Positions 9,307 through 17,119 of a stretch of 46,726 bases of DNA are shown here, piece by piece. The notes under the pieces were generated by a model, which saw only the letters and a list, made by a program, of their open reading frames with translations, was not told the origin of the DNA and did no database searches. The stretch spans positions 1-46,726 of the forward strand of contig JBGPJC010000012.1 of the NCBI GenBank assembly GCA_041485165.1, read 5' to 3'. Source of the stretch: JAAFGT01 sp041485165. Lineage in GTDB: Bacteria > Acidobacteriota > Terriglobia > Acidiferrales > UBA7541. A program made the translations under genes and the position numbers. Positions within the stretch are counted from its first letter, which is position 1. The number at the start of each line of letters is the position of its first letter.

Positions 9307-9449
9307 CCTGGTCCTCTCGCGCACGCTCTGGCAGTGCATCACTTGCTGCCGTAGGTCGATTCGTCCGCGTTGTCGCACAAGCAGATGCAACTCGCCGGAC
9401 AGATCAATTCAGCTCGGCAGCGTTCCGGTGTGAGGTCTCTTCGGAAAGA

Positions 9450-9893
9450 CTAGGGAACGACAACGGCAGCGCGGGGAGGCTCGAAAGGAGGGGAGAAGAA
9501 TCCAGAATACTTTGGAAAAAAGTCCGCGGCAACAAATCTGCGCGCCAATTCAGGGCTGGTCAGCCCCGCCACCGCGGTGGCGACGGCAGGCACCTCTGAC
9601 GCCCGCCCGCTCGCGGTTCCGCGCTCGGGAGCACAACCTCCCGTGAGTAAGCACTTCCTATCGGCGCTCTTTGGCGCGGCCTGCTCCGATGCGGCGGGAT
9701 GGCAGATAGGTTCGGAAGTCTCCTCCTGCTCCACCTTGGGCGCGGACCGGTGGGCGCGCATGGGACAGAGCCCAGAGCCGCAACAGTCCTGCGACCCGCA
9801 GCAAGGGGTCTGCGCAACCGCCGCGACAAGCGGGGCTGCGGGCGCGGCAAGCAGCGCCAGGAGCGCGAGAACGGAAATCAGCCGGCGATGCAT
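9450..9893 (-). CDS. small secreted Cys-rich protein, possible metal binding
   Basis: 147 residues with a clear Sec signal peptide (MHRRLISVLALLALLAAPAA), then a cysteine cluster CCGSQDCCGSGLCPMRAH (C31, C32, C37, C38, C43) and more scattered Cys (ICHP, KCLLTGGC). A Pro-rich tail ends in FFSPPFEPPR. No named family is recognised. The layout (signal peptide, Cys cluster, low-complexity middle, SPP/EPPR-like end) resembles the Cys-rich lipoprotein at 45608-45997, next to the copper pump. Position directly upstream of a TonB-dependent receptor suggests a shared role with a metal; this is inference. Reading frame and signal peptide support a real gene. Confidence 0.72.
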   Translation of the reverse strand: MHRRLISVLALLALLAAPAAPLVAAVAQTPCCGSQDCCGSGLCPMRAHRSAPKVEQEETSEPICHPAASEQAAPKSADRKCLLTGGCAPERGTASGRASEVPAVATAVAGLTSPELARRFVAADFFPKYSGFFSPPFEPPRAAVVVP

Positions 9894-10065
9894 CGAAGGC
9901 CTGTTAAAAATAGCACCATTTCAATCTGTTCGCAAAATTCAGCGATGGCGATTTGATTCGCGACCTCCTTCGCGATAGTCTCACCCGTGTTGACTGCCGA
10001 ATCCATCAAGATATTTCCGGATGGCGCGGATTGCTCGCCAAGCTGCACGGAGTAGATGCTCCTCG

Positions 10066-10989
10066 ATGCTCCCATTCAAACTGGTCTACCACGAGGGTTA
10101 CGACCTCAATTTGGGCGAGCACGTCTTCCCTTCGAAGAAATACCGCCTGGTGCAGGAAGCGCTGGTAAACCAATCATTGGCCGGACCAGAGGATTTCCTG
10201 CGTCCGGAGCCCGCCGCCGACGAGGACATCCTCCTGGTTCACTCGCGGGAGTGGGTCCGCAAGCTCAAGAGCGGCCGGATGAGCGACGTTGAGCTGATGC
10301 GCCTCGAAATCCCCTGGTCCAAAGAAATGATCGACGCCTGCTGGCTGGCGGCTGGCGGGTCCATTCTCGCGGCGCGGCGCGCGCTGGCCGACGGCTTTGC
10401 CGCCAACCTGGGTGGCGGTCTGCATCATGCCTATCCCGACCACGGCGAGGGTTTCTGCGCCATCCACGATGTGGCCGTGGCCATTCGCCGCGTGCAACGC
10501 GATGGCGCGATCAAGAAGGCCATGATTGTGGACACCGATGTCCACCACGGAAACGGCACGGCGGCGATTTTCGGCGGCGACGAGGATGTCTACACGCTTT
10601 CCATCCACCAGGAAAACAATTACCCCTATCCCAAGCCACATTCCTCGTTGGACCTGCATCTCGCCGACGGCACCGGGGACGACGAGTATCTCGCCATTCT
10701 GGAGAAAGGCCTGCTCCACGCGTTCCAGGAGTTTTCACCCGAATTGCTTTTCTACATCGGCGGGGCCGACCCCTACCGCGAAGACCAGCTCGGCGGACTT
10801 GCGCTGACTATCACCGGCTTGAAGCAGCGGGACGCTATGGTCTTCGACCAAGCGCGCCGCCATGGCGCAGCGGTGGCCATCACGCTGGCCGGCGGCTACG
10901 CGCGAGACACCGAAGACACGGTGCAGATCCACGTAAACACCATCCTGGCAGCACGAGAGATCGCCACGCGCAGGCCGCCGTCTTCGTGA
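10066..10989 (+). CDS. histone-deacetylase-family (class IV-like) deacetylase
   Basis: 307-residue zinc-dependent arginase/deacetylase-fold enzyme, predicted to remove acyl groups from lysines, polyamines or small molecules in the cytoplasm. Seen: GGGLHHAYPDHGEGFCAIHD with the tandem active-site His (H120, H121), zinc ligands D158 and H160 in DTDVHHGNG and D235 in GGADPYRED, and the catalytic Tyr region LAGGYAR (Y279). DPYREDQLGGL resembles class IV (HDAC11-like) more than AcuC. ATG 10066 is preferred over the open extension to 10021: MLPFKLVYHEGYD is the usual N-terminus and GGAG lies about 13 bases upstream. It is divergent from the Cys-rich protein and stands alone, so no substrate can be named. 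Confidence 0.9.
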   Translation: MLPFKLVYHEGYDLNLGEHVFPSKKYRLVQEALVNQSLAGPEDFLRPEPAADEDILLVHSREWVRKLKSGRMSDVELMRLEIPWSKEMIDACWLAAGGSILAARRALADGFAANLGGGLHHAYPDHGEGFCAIHDVAVAIRRVQRDGAIKKAMIVDTDVHHGNGTAAIFGGDEDVYTLSIHQENNYPYPKPHSSLDLHLADGTGDDEYLAILEKGLLHAFQEFSPELLFYIGGADPYREDQLGGLALTITGLKQRDAMVFDQARRHGAAVAITLAGGYARDTEDTVQIHVNTILAAREIATRRPPSS

Positions 10990-11137
10990 GGAAAAGGAAG
11001 GCCACGGATAGCCAAGCGGCTTGGATCAAGCCAGAGCAGAAGAGTATTGCCGCGAGGTCTTCGCAAAGGTACGCGGGCTAGTGCAGGACACGCTGCGCAA
11101 ATGCGCAGAGGCCGGCTTCCTCTGATCGGGCACCCGA

Positions 11138-12121
11138 CTAATGGATGCGAATACTGCCCGAAGCCGTACGTATATCCACGCGCGCTTCCGAAGCGCCCAC
11201 CCTGGCCCGCAGTTCGCGCTTGGACTGTTCCTCGATAGTGATCGGCAGCATGGTCTCGAGCATGCCGGAATCAGTTCGGGCATGGAGAAGAAAACTTGCG
11301 CCCTGCGGCGCGGCCAGGTCCACCGCGCCAGAAGACGAGCTGAGTTCCCAGTAGGTCCGCGGCGCTGGACTGCCGGACACCTGCAGGCGCCCGGAAGACG
11401 TCGAGGCGCGGAGGTCGGCCTTCGCGCCGGACACCTTGAGATTCCCGCTGCTGGTTTCAATGCCCACCCTGCCGCCGACATTCTGCAAGGTGACCTGTCC
11501 GGAGCCGCAGTTGCCGCGAACTTCCTGGGCGATCTCTTCCGCCTGCAGCGTCCCGGAGCCGAGTGAAAAAGTCAGCCGCCCCGCGACGCGTGAAACACGG
11601 CAGACGCCTGACCCGGTGTGAATGGTCACGTCGTCGCCGATTTTATCGGCCTGCAGAGAACCGGAGCCGGAGCTGAGTTTGACCGGACCGTGGATGGCGC
11701 TCACTTCGATGCCGCCTGAACCGTTACGGGCATCGAGCTGCGTGTCCGCCGGAGTCTCGATGGTGTAAGCGATGCCGCCGTACACCATGCTCTCGCTCTG
11801 ACTCTTTTTTCCAATGCGGATTACGTTGCCGATTTGCTTTATGGGAGGGTTCTCGGCGATTTCTTTTACCTGGCGTCCTTCGGACATGGGGATCAGGCCG
11901 CTGGCGCGAACATCCCCGTGGATGCGCACCTGCCCGGAAACGCCCGCGCGGACGATGATCTTTCCCGATCCAGTGACCACTTCAATTCTGACTGGCCCGT
12001 CCACTGAGAGCTTGCGGTCGAAGGAGTGTTCGATGACGCCGAGGGTACATGCGGTTTGCAGCCCTGCGGCTAGGAGAAGAGCCGCGACCGCGCCTGCTCG
12101 GGGCATGAGTTTCTGATTCAT
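11138..12121 (-). CDS. DUF4097-type beta-repeat lipoprotein
   Basis: 327-residue putative lipoprotein: a signal peptide with lipobox LQTAC (C25), then successive short beta repeats rich in SGSG, SSG and TSSGRLQVSG, as in the DUF4097/DUF2807 adhesin-like families (parallel beta-helix). No enzymatic motif is seen. Repeat hallmarks include NGSGGIEVS, SSGSGSLQADKI, LGSGTLQAEEI, ETSSGNLKVSG and TASGSIRIH at the very end. Such proteins are exported and often encoded near envelope-stress regulators, but none is adjacent here. The gene converges on the HDAC-like gene. The 182 bp before it hold its promoter region and a GC-rich hairpin. Confidence 0.8.
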   Translation of the reverse strand: MNQKLMPRAGAVAALLLAAGLQTACTLGVIEHSFDRKLSVDGPVRIEVVTGSGKIIVRAGVSGQVRIHGDVRASGLIPMSEGRQVKEIAENPPIKQIGNVIRIGKKSQSESMVYGGIAYTIETPADTQLDARNGSGGIEVSAIHGPVKLSSGSGSLQADKIGDDVTIHTGSGVCRVSRVAGRLTFSLGSGTLQAEEIAQEVRGNCGSGQVTLQNVGGRVGIETSSGNLKVSGAKADLRASTSSGRLQVSGSPAPRTYWELSSSSGAVDLAAPQGASFLLHARTDSGMLETMLPITIEEQSKRELRARVGASEARVDIRTASGSIRIH

Positions 12122-12265
12122 TTGCGTCCCTGCCGCCTCCGTGGCAGATGTCTTTATCAGAGGCGGTCATAAAAGGAAACGCTTTTTCAGGCGCGAATGT
12201 TCCTGATACGCGGACCCCACAATCGACCGACCGCCCGGTCTCGCGCCATGCACTTGGTGCCCGTA

Positions 12266-12286
12266 GGGGCGGCTTTACGCCGCCCC
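12266..12286. repeat. GC-rich hairpin of the GTAGGGGC palindrome type
   Basis: Perfect 8-bp stem GGGGCGGC/GCCGCCCC around the loop TTTAC, preceded by CCGTA. It lies between larE and the divergent-side DUF4097 gene. The leading GTAGGGGC is shared with the longer palindromes at 16606-16676, so this looks like one more member of a dispersed palindromic repeat. It could end larE transcription, but no T-run follows. Confidence 0.65.
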
Positions 12287-12303
12287 CCTTGCCGACCTCG
12301 GCC

Positions 12304-13140
12304 CTAAAGCAGCTTGAGCGACGCGTTGAGCGAACCCTGGCGGTAGCCATCGAGGTCCAGGGCCACGTAGAGGAAGCCAATCTCGCGGAAGCGCTCTGCC
12401 AGGATTCGCGCCATGGCAACCTGCAAGGCTCCCGTCATCTCTTCCGGAGCAATCTCAATGCGCGCCAATTCGCCGTGATGCCGCACGCGGAACTGCCGGA
12501 ATCCCAGCTCACGCAATACTGCTTCACCGCGCTCGATCTGCTCGAGCTTCTCAGGCGTCACCGCAGAGCCATAGGGGATTCGCGAAGAGAGGCACGCCGA
12601 AGCGGGGCGGTCCCATGTAGCCAGGCCCGCGCGGCGAGAGAGCGCGCGGATTTCCGCCTTGCTGAGGCCGGCAGCAAGCAGCGGCGCCAAAACGGCGTGG
12701 CGTGCTGCGGCGCGGTGCCCGGGGCGGAAATCCCCGGTATCGTCGGCATTCACGCCGTAGGCCACGGCGGCAAACCCGCGCTCCGCGGCCAGCCGGTCGA
12801 GTTGGGTGAACAGCTCGTCTTTGCAGTGGAAGCAGCGGTCGGCGTTGTTGGCGGTGTAGAGCGGATTGTCCAGCTCGTCGGTCTCGATGTATTCGTGATG
12901 CAATCCCGCCTGCGCGATCAAGGACTCAACTTGCGCCCGGTCATGCGCGGAGAAGCTGGCGGAAAGCGCGGTGACGCACAGCGCCCGCGCACCGAGGGCG
13001 CGATGCGCGGCCCAGGCCAAATAGGCGGAATCGGCTCCCCCGGAGAGCGCGATAACCAGGGAATCAAGCCGGCCCATAGAGGCGAGGAGTTCAGCCTCTT
13101 TTGCATCCATGGCCGGCAAGAGAACTTCCGCGGACATCAT
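12304..13140 (-). CDS. larE: LarE sulfur transferase of nickel-pincer cofactor synthesis
   Basis: 278-residue PP-loop ATP pyrophosphatase. LarE adenylates the carboxylates of the LarB product and delivers sulfur, in the classic enzyme by sacrificing a cysteine. Seen: PP-loop ALSGGADSAYLAWAA (about 31-45), YTANNADRCFHCKDELF with C103 and C106, and RPASACLSSRIPYG with C183 at the site matching the sacrificial Cys. Having the CxxC pair plus C183 matches the three-Cys arrangement reported for [4Fe-4S]-type LarE, which uses sulfur catalytically; assignment to that class is inference. Two adjacent ATGs (13140, 13137) are possible starts. It begins 37 bp after the POTRA gene, so it is probably the last gene of a glmS-POTRA-larE transcript. 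Confidence 0.92.
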   Translation of the reverse strand: MMSAEVLLPAMDAKEAELLASMGRLDSLVIALSGGADSAYLAWAAHRALGARALCVTALSASFSAHDRAQVESLIAQAGLHHEYIETDELDNPLYTANNADRCFHCKDELFTQLDRLAAERGFAAVAYGVNADDTGDFRPGHRAAARHAVLAPLLAAGLSKAEIRALSRRAGLATWDRPASACLSSRIPYGSAVTPEKLEQIERGEAVLRELGFRQFRVRHHGELARIEIAPEEMTGALQVAMARILAERFREIGFLYVALDLDGYRQGSLNASLKLL

Positions 13141-13177
13141 CCCGCAGTATAGCGCAAGGCGGAGCCACTGCCGCGTC

Positions 13178-14524
13178 TCACTGGAAGTCCAGCATCACGT
13201 CCACCAGCTTGGTCTCCGGGTTGGTGTGCAACAGGTGGCCAATGTTTTCGAAATGCACCGGCGTATCCTGAAACGTCTTTTTGATTCCGGTGGCCAGGAA
13301 CTCGTCGAAATACTGCTGGTCGAAAATCTCGCCGCGTGGCAGACGCCAGGAGGCCAGCAATTGCCGCTCGGCGACCAGCGAGAGCCCGGTGATTACAATC
13401 TGGCCCACACGGTACTGGGGGCCTTCAGCGATAGCCACGCGGTAAGAAACCTTGTGGGCCGCCTCGTCATAGGTATCTTGCGGGTCCATCTTCATTTCGA
13501 TGTAACCGCGCCGGCCGTATTCGCGCGTCACCGCGTCCCAGGCCGCCTGGATTTTGTTGCCATCGGCCGGGTCTCCGGGACTGAGTCCGGCCAGGCGATC
13601 AAGCGAGGAGGCGTCGAAGGCGGAATTGCCGCTCCACGCCACGCCGCCCCAGCGATAGGCCGGCCCCGCCTCGACCGGCAGACGCACCATCACGCTATCC
13701 GGCATCGGTTTGCGCGGGTCGCCGGCAAACTTGGTTTCCGGAATACCAAAATGCACGCGCAGATTTCCCCGGGTCAAATAGATGGGACGCACCTGCTCGA
13801 AGGCAAACATTTCAATGGTGAACCGCGAGTAAGGCTTGCCGACGATGTCGGCAACGCGGTCGCGCAGGCGATTGTTGTCGCGCAAAGACGGATCAGAAAA
13901 ATCGAGGGAGGATACGGTCACTGGCGGGCCTGCCAGGCGAAACTGCTGCACCATCCCGCCTTCGCCCGGGGCGGCGAGCAAATTGCTCTCCACCTCTCCG
14001 CGGATGCCGCGAGAAGCGGCCAGTTTCTCGAGCGCCTGCTTCATCTCATCAAGAGCCGTGCCGGCCTGGGGCGCGGTGCCGTCAAATAGTCCCAAGGCGC
14101 CGCGCAATGTCTGGGCAATCTGTTCTTCGGAGAACCAGGGGAAGTTGTCAAAGTAGGCGCGCACGGTGGGGGCGTCTTCCATGGTGAATTCGATGACGAC
14201 GCCCTCGGGCTTGGACTTGAAGCGGTATTGCAGATTCTTGAACCAGCCCAGCCCAGACAGACGGTCTGCAGCCGCCTGAATATCGTCGCGGGTGACCACT
14301 TCGCCGGGTGCCAGGCCGCTGGCCTTGACCACATCCGCCTCCGCGAAACGCTTTGACCCGCTGGCCATCACTACGGCGATCGGCCCGCTTCCCTGGGGGG
14401 CGGACGACGGAGCCGGTGGGGCCTGGCGGGCCTGCGCGTTCATTCGCTGCGGGATGCCGCCGGCGAGACATGCGGCGAGCACAAAGGCCGCGCTCCAGTG
14501 AAATGAGAGAGGATGAACGCTCAT
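13178..14524 (-). CDS. POTRA-domain periplasmic protein without a beta-barrel
   Basis: 448 residues: a signal-like N-terminus (FVLAACLAGGIPQRMNAQA), a Pro/Ala-rich linker, then repeated POTRA-type beta-alpha-alpha-beta-beta units. Recognisable elements are VVKASGLAPGEVVTRDDIQAA followed by LSGLGWFKNLQYRF, the GGVAWSGNSAFDASSLDRLAG unit with YGRRGYIEMKM, and VGQIVITGLSLVAERQLLA. These resemble BamA/TamA POTRA domains, but the chain stops after them with no Omp85 barrel. It may be an envelope-assembly accessory factor or a soluble POTRA protein; the family is not named here. It lies 49 bp downstream of glmS and 37 bp upstream of larE on the same strand. Confidence 0.75.
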   Translation of the reverse strand: MSVHPLSFHWSAAFVLAACLAGGIPQRMNAQARQAPPAPSSAPQGSGPIAVVMASGSKRFAEADVVKASGLAPGEVVTRDDIQAAADRLSGLGWFKNLQYRFKSKPEGVVIEFTMEDAPTVRAYFDNFPWFSEEQIAQTLRGALGLFDGTAPQAGTALDEMKQALEKLAASRGIRGEVESNLLAAPGEGGMVQQFRLAGPPVTVSSLDFSDPSLRDNNRLRDRVADIVGKPYSRFTIEMFAFEQVRPIYLTRGNLRVHFGIPETKFAGDPRKPMPDSVMVRLPVEAGPAYRWGGVAWSGNSAFDASSLDRLAGLSPGDPADGNKIQAAWDAVTREYGRRGYIEMKMDPQDTYDEAAHKVSYRVAIAEGPQYRVGQIVITGLSLVAERQLLASWRLPRGEIFDQQYFDEFLATGIKKTFQDTPVHFENIGHLLHTNPETKLVDVMLDFQ

Positions 14525-14573
14525 CGCCTAGAGTCTAACGCCTCCGCGTCCGGCAATCCACGGCAGCGCCGCG

Positions 14574-16430
14574 CTATTCGACGGTGACCGATTTGGCCAG
14601 GTTGCGCGGTTGGTCCACGTCGCACCCGCGGCGCACGGCGATGTGGTAGGCGAGCAGTTGCAAGGGAACGATTTCCAGCAGCGGAGCCATGAGTTCGGGC
14701 GCCGTTGGGATTTCCACCACGTGGTCGGAGGCCTCGCGCGCCAGCCGGTCGCCCTCGGTGACGATGGAGATGACGATGCCGTCGCGGGCCTTCACTTCCC
14801 GGATGTTCGACACCGTCTTTTCGTAGCGCGTCATCGAGGCCGGATCGCCTTCATCGCGCGTTGCCAGCACCACCACAGGCAGATTCTCATCAATCAGCGC
14901 GTTGGGCCCGTGCTTCATTTCGCCGGCGGGATACCCTTCGGCGTGAATGTACGAAATTTCCTTGAGTTTCAGGGCGCCTTCGAGGGCCATGGGGTAATGG
15001 ATGCCGCGTCCGAGATACAGGAAATTGGTGTAGCGGAAAAGCTGGCGGGACAGCACCTCAATCTCCTCGTCCCGCTGCAGGATCGTTTCCATCTTCTGCG
15101 GCAAGCGGGTGAGTTCGTGGAGGAAATCGCGGGAATTCTCCGGAGAGAGCACGCCGCGCACCTGCGCCAGGTACAGCGCGATCAATTCCAGCGCGGTAAG
15201 CTGCGCGGTGAACGCCTTGGTGGAAGCCACGCCGATTTCCGGGCCGGCGTGGGTGTAGATGGTCCCCGAGGCTTCGCGGGTGATCATCGAGCCGACCACG
15301 TTGCAGATGGCCATGGTCTTGGCGCCCTTCTGCTTGGCTTCGCGCTGCGCCGCCAGGGTGTCCGCGGTCTCGCCCGACTGGCTGATCAGGATGACCAGTT
15401 GCCGGGAGTCCAGGATCGGGTCGCGGTAGCGAAACTCGCTGCCATAGTCGACTTCCACCGGGATGCGCGCCAGACGCTCGAGCATGAATTTGCCGGCCAG
15501 GGCGGAATGCCAGCTCGTCCCGCAGGCCACGATCCTCACACTGGAGAATTCGCGGAATTCCTGCTCGGTGATGTCCATCTCGTCCAGAAAAACGCGGCCG
15601 GTCTCCAGCGACATGCGCCCCAGCAGGGTGTCGCGCGTGGCGCGAGGCTGTTCGAAAATCTCCTTCTGCATGAAGTGCTTGAAGCCGCCCTTCTCCGCCA
15701 TGATGGGGTCCCAGGTGATGTGCTGGACCGAGCGCTGGATGGCGCGGCCGTCGAAGTCCATCAGGCGTACGCCCTGCGGCGTGATCACCGCCAGGTCGCC
15801 GTCGGCTAGGAAGAAAACGTCGCGGGTGTGGTGCAGCAGTGCAGGGATGTCGCTGGCCACGAAATACTCGTCCTGGCCCAGACCGATCACCGCCGGAGGT
15901 CCCCAGCGCGCTGCGACGATTTTATTGGGGTCGCGCGTGGAGATGATGGCCAGGGCGTAGACCCCGGTGAGCTGCTTTACCGCGCGACGTACCGCCTCTT
16001 CCAGCGGCGCGCTCTTCGATTCCTTCTCCACCAGGTGGGCGATGACCTCGGTGTCCGTCTCCGTGACGAATTTGTGCCCCTCGGCGGCAAGCTGCTGCTT
16101 CAGTTCTATGTAGTTCTCGATAATTCCGTTGTGCACCACGACGATCTCGCCGGTGCAATCCCGGTGGGGGTGCGCGTTCTCTTCCGTGGGGCGCCCGTGG
16201 GTGGCCCAGCGCGTGTGGCCGATCCCGTAGATGCCGTCAATGGGGGAAAGGCGGATGGTCTCTTCCAGGTTGCGCAGCTTGCCGGAAGCACGGCGGATAT
16301 CGAGCTTGCCGTTCTTGCTCACTACGGCGATTCCGGCCGAATCGTAGCCGCGATATTCCAGCCGCTTCAGCCCGTCAATGATCAGCGGCACTACTTTCTT
16401 GGGTCCGATGTATCCGACAATCCCGCACAT
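14574..16430 (-). CDS. glmS: glutamine--fructose-6-phosphate aminotransferase (isomerizing)
   Basis: 618-residue first enzyme of UDP-GlcNAc synthesis, making glucosamine-6-phosphate from fructose-6-phosphate and glutamine for peptidoglycan and lipid A. The N-terminal Ntn glutaminase starts MCGIVGYIGP, with C2 as nucleophile after Met removal, and shows GIGHTRWATHGRPTEENAHPH and VHNGIIENY. Two SIS isomerase domains follow (ACGTSWHSALAGK, ISQSGETADTLAA, LGRGIHYPMALEGALKLKEI), and the end DQPRNLAKSVTVE is the canonical C-terminus. Length is normal. No glmS-ribozyme-like structure was recognised upstream; that element is known mainly from Firmicutes. The upstream side is the long repeat-rich intergenic region. 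Confidence 0.97.
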   Translation of the reverse strand: MCGIVGYIGPKKVVPLIIDGLKRLEYRGYDSAGIAVVSKNGKLDIRRASGKLRNLEETIRLSPIDGIYGIGHTRWATHGRPTEENAHPHRDCTGEIVVVHNGIIENYIELKQQLAAEGHKFVTETDTEVIAHLVEKESKSAPLEEAVRRAVKQLTGVYALAIISTRDPNKIVAARWGPPAVIGLGQDEYFVASDIPALLHHTRDVFFLADGDLAVITPQGVRLMDFDGRAIQRSVQHITWDPIMAEKGGFKHFMQKEIFEQPRATRDTLLGRMSLETGRVFLDEMDITEQEFREFSSVRIVACGTSWHSALAGKFMLERLARIPVEVDYGSEFRYRDPILDSRQLVILISQSGETADTLAAQREAKQKGAKTMAICNVVGSMITREASGTIYTHAGPEIGVASTKAFTAQLTALELIALYLAQVRGVLSPENSRDFLHELTRLPQKMETILQRDEEIEVLSRQLFRYTNFLYLGRGIHYPMALEGALKLKEISYIHAEGYPAGEMKHGPNALIDENLPVVVLATRDEGDPASMTRYEKTVSNIREVKARDGIVISIVTEGDRLAREASDHVVEIPTAPELMAPLLEIVPLQLLAYHIAVRRGCDVDQPRNLAKSVTVE

Positions 16431-16605
16431 GGCGCCAAACTCCCTTGTGAATTCAGGCGGCCGGTATGTTCCGCCTCCCGCTTCCCGAGGACTTCACCAG
16501 ATTAGCATAATCAGCCGCAGCCGAAACTTGGTCCGCGGAGAACTGCGCCAGGAAAGGCAATAGTACGGAAAGTTGGTGGAAGCATTTGCTGTTTCTCGGT
16601 ATCCC

Positions 16606-16676
16606 GTAGGGGCACGGCGAATGCCGTGCCCGTGGCTCTGGGTAGCCCGTGGGCACGGCATCCGCCGTGCCCCTAC
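16606..16676. repeat. 26-bp inverted repeat, each arm itself a hairpin
   Basis: Arm one (16606-16631) and arm two (16651-16676) are reverse complements with a single mismatch, separated by 19 bp. Each arm folds on itself: GGGCACGGC/GCCGTGCCC around a 4-base loop (GAAT in the first, ATCC in the second). The outer ends are GTAGGGG and CCCCTAC, as in the hairpin at 12266. This nested symmetry is typical of REP/BIME-like mobile palindromes. Confidence 0.8.
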
Positions 16677-16735
16677 AGAGTTTGGGGTCTGAAAGGACTT
16701 GCTGTTTCTGGGTACTCCCCCCTCCCCCCTGTTTT

Positions 16736-16919
16736 TCGTAAGAGTGGCTTCCAAAGGAGTTAGAGACCCGGGATTCGTAAGAGTGGCCAATACAAGACTT
16801 AAAGCCTCGCAGTGTGAGTGAGATGCCGGATGTTTCGTAAGAATGACAAATACAGGAGTTACAGGCGCCCGCCCAGCAGGTTGGCGGGTAAGAGTGCAAT
16901 CTAAAGGAGATAGAGAGAG
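16736..16919. repeat. four spaced degenerate repeats, TCGTAAGAGTGG...AAAGGAGTTAGAG
   Basis: Four related units of about 30 bp begin near 16736, 16775, 16835 and 16886, 39-60 bp apart. Shared parts are a left block TCGTAAGARTGRC (GGTAAGAGTGC in the last unit) and a right block such as AAAGGAGTTAGAG, ACAGGAGTTACAG or AAAGGAGATAGAG. The spacers differ and each unit is followed by a different short tail. A C-rich run (CTCCCCCCTCCCCCC) lies directly before unit one. The regular order of blocks rules out chance; the function is unknown. It does not look like CRISPR, because spacing and units vary too much. Confidence 0.6.
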
Positions 16920-17080
16920 GGGACAGAGTACGGGGGGCAAGAAGAAGCGGGATCGTAAGTGCCATCGACGCGTCACCTAACTGATGATACCTTACTGGTA
17001 ATCAAAAGTCAAGGGAAAACGCGGGGCTGGTGAAGATTGATCCGGTCGCGTAGCGGCTTCATTGCCAAAGAGTCGAAGAA

Positions 17081-17119
17081 CCGCACCCTTTTCATGAACC
17101 GAACCGCAAAGGGTGCGGC
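17081..17119. repeat. hairpin repeat copy 1, CCGCACCCTTTT / AAAGGGTGCGG
   Basis: CCGCACCCTTTT at 17081-17092 pairs with AAAGGGTGCGG at 17108-17118 and is followed by CACCC. The second copy at 17541-17577 has the same plan and the same trailing TGCGGCACCC. Confidence 0.65.

Noticed and set aside
11093..11108. Terminator between the HDAC-like and DUF4097 genes (CTGCGCAA/ATGCGCAG)
   Set aside because: Short stem with almost no loop and no T-run; too weak to call.
14610..15809. 399-codon + strand open frame across glmS
   Set aside because: Antisense shadow of glmS; composition is His/Asp/Val-rich as expected from the reverse frame.
16431..16580. glmS ribozyme or riboswitch before glmS
   Set aside because: No matching core was recognised, and this element is known mainly from Firmicutes.
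16736..16919. CRISPR array
   Set aside because: Only four diverged units with unequal spacing; repeats are not near-identical and no cas gene is present.
16453..16976. Two overlapping minus-strand frames of 160-170 codons upstream of glmS
   Set aside because: They translate palindromes and spaced repeats; no family resemblance and no start signal.
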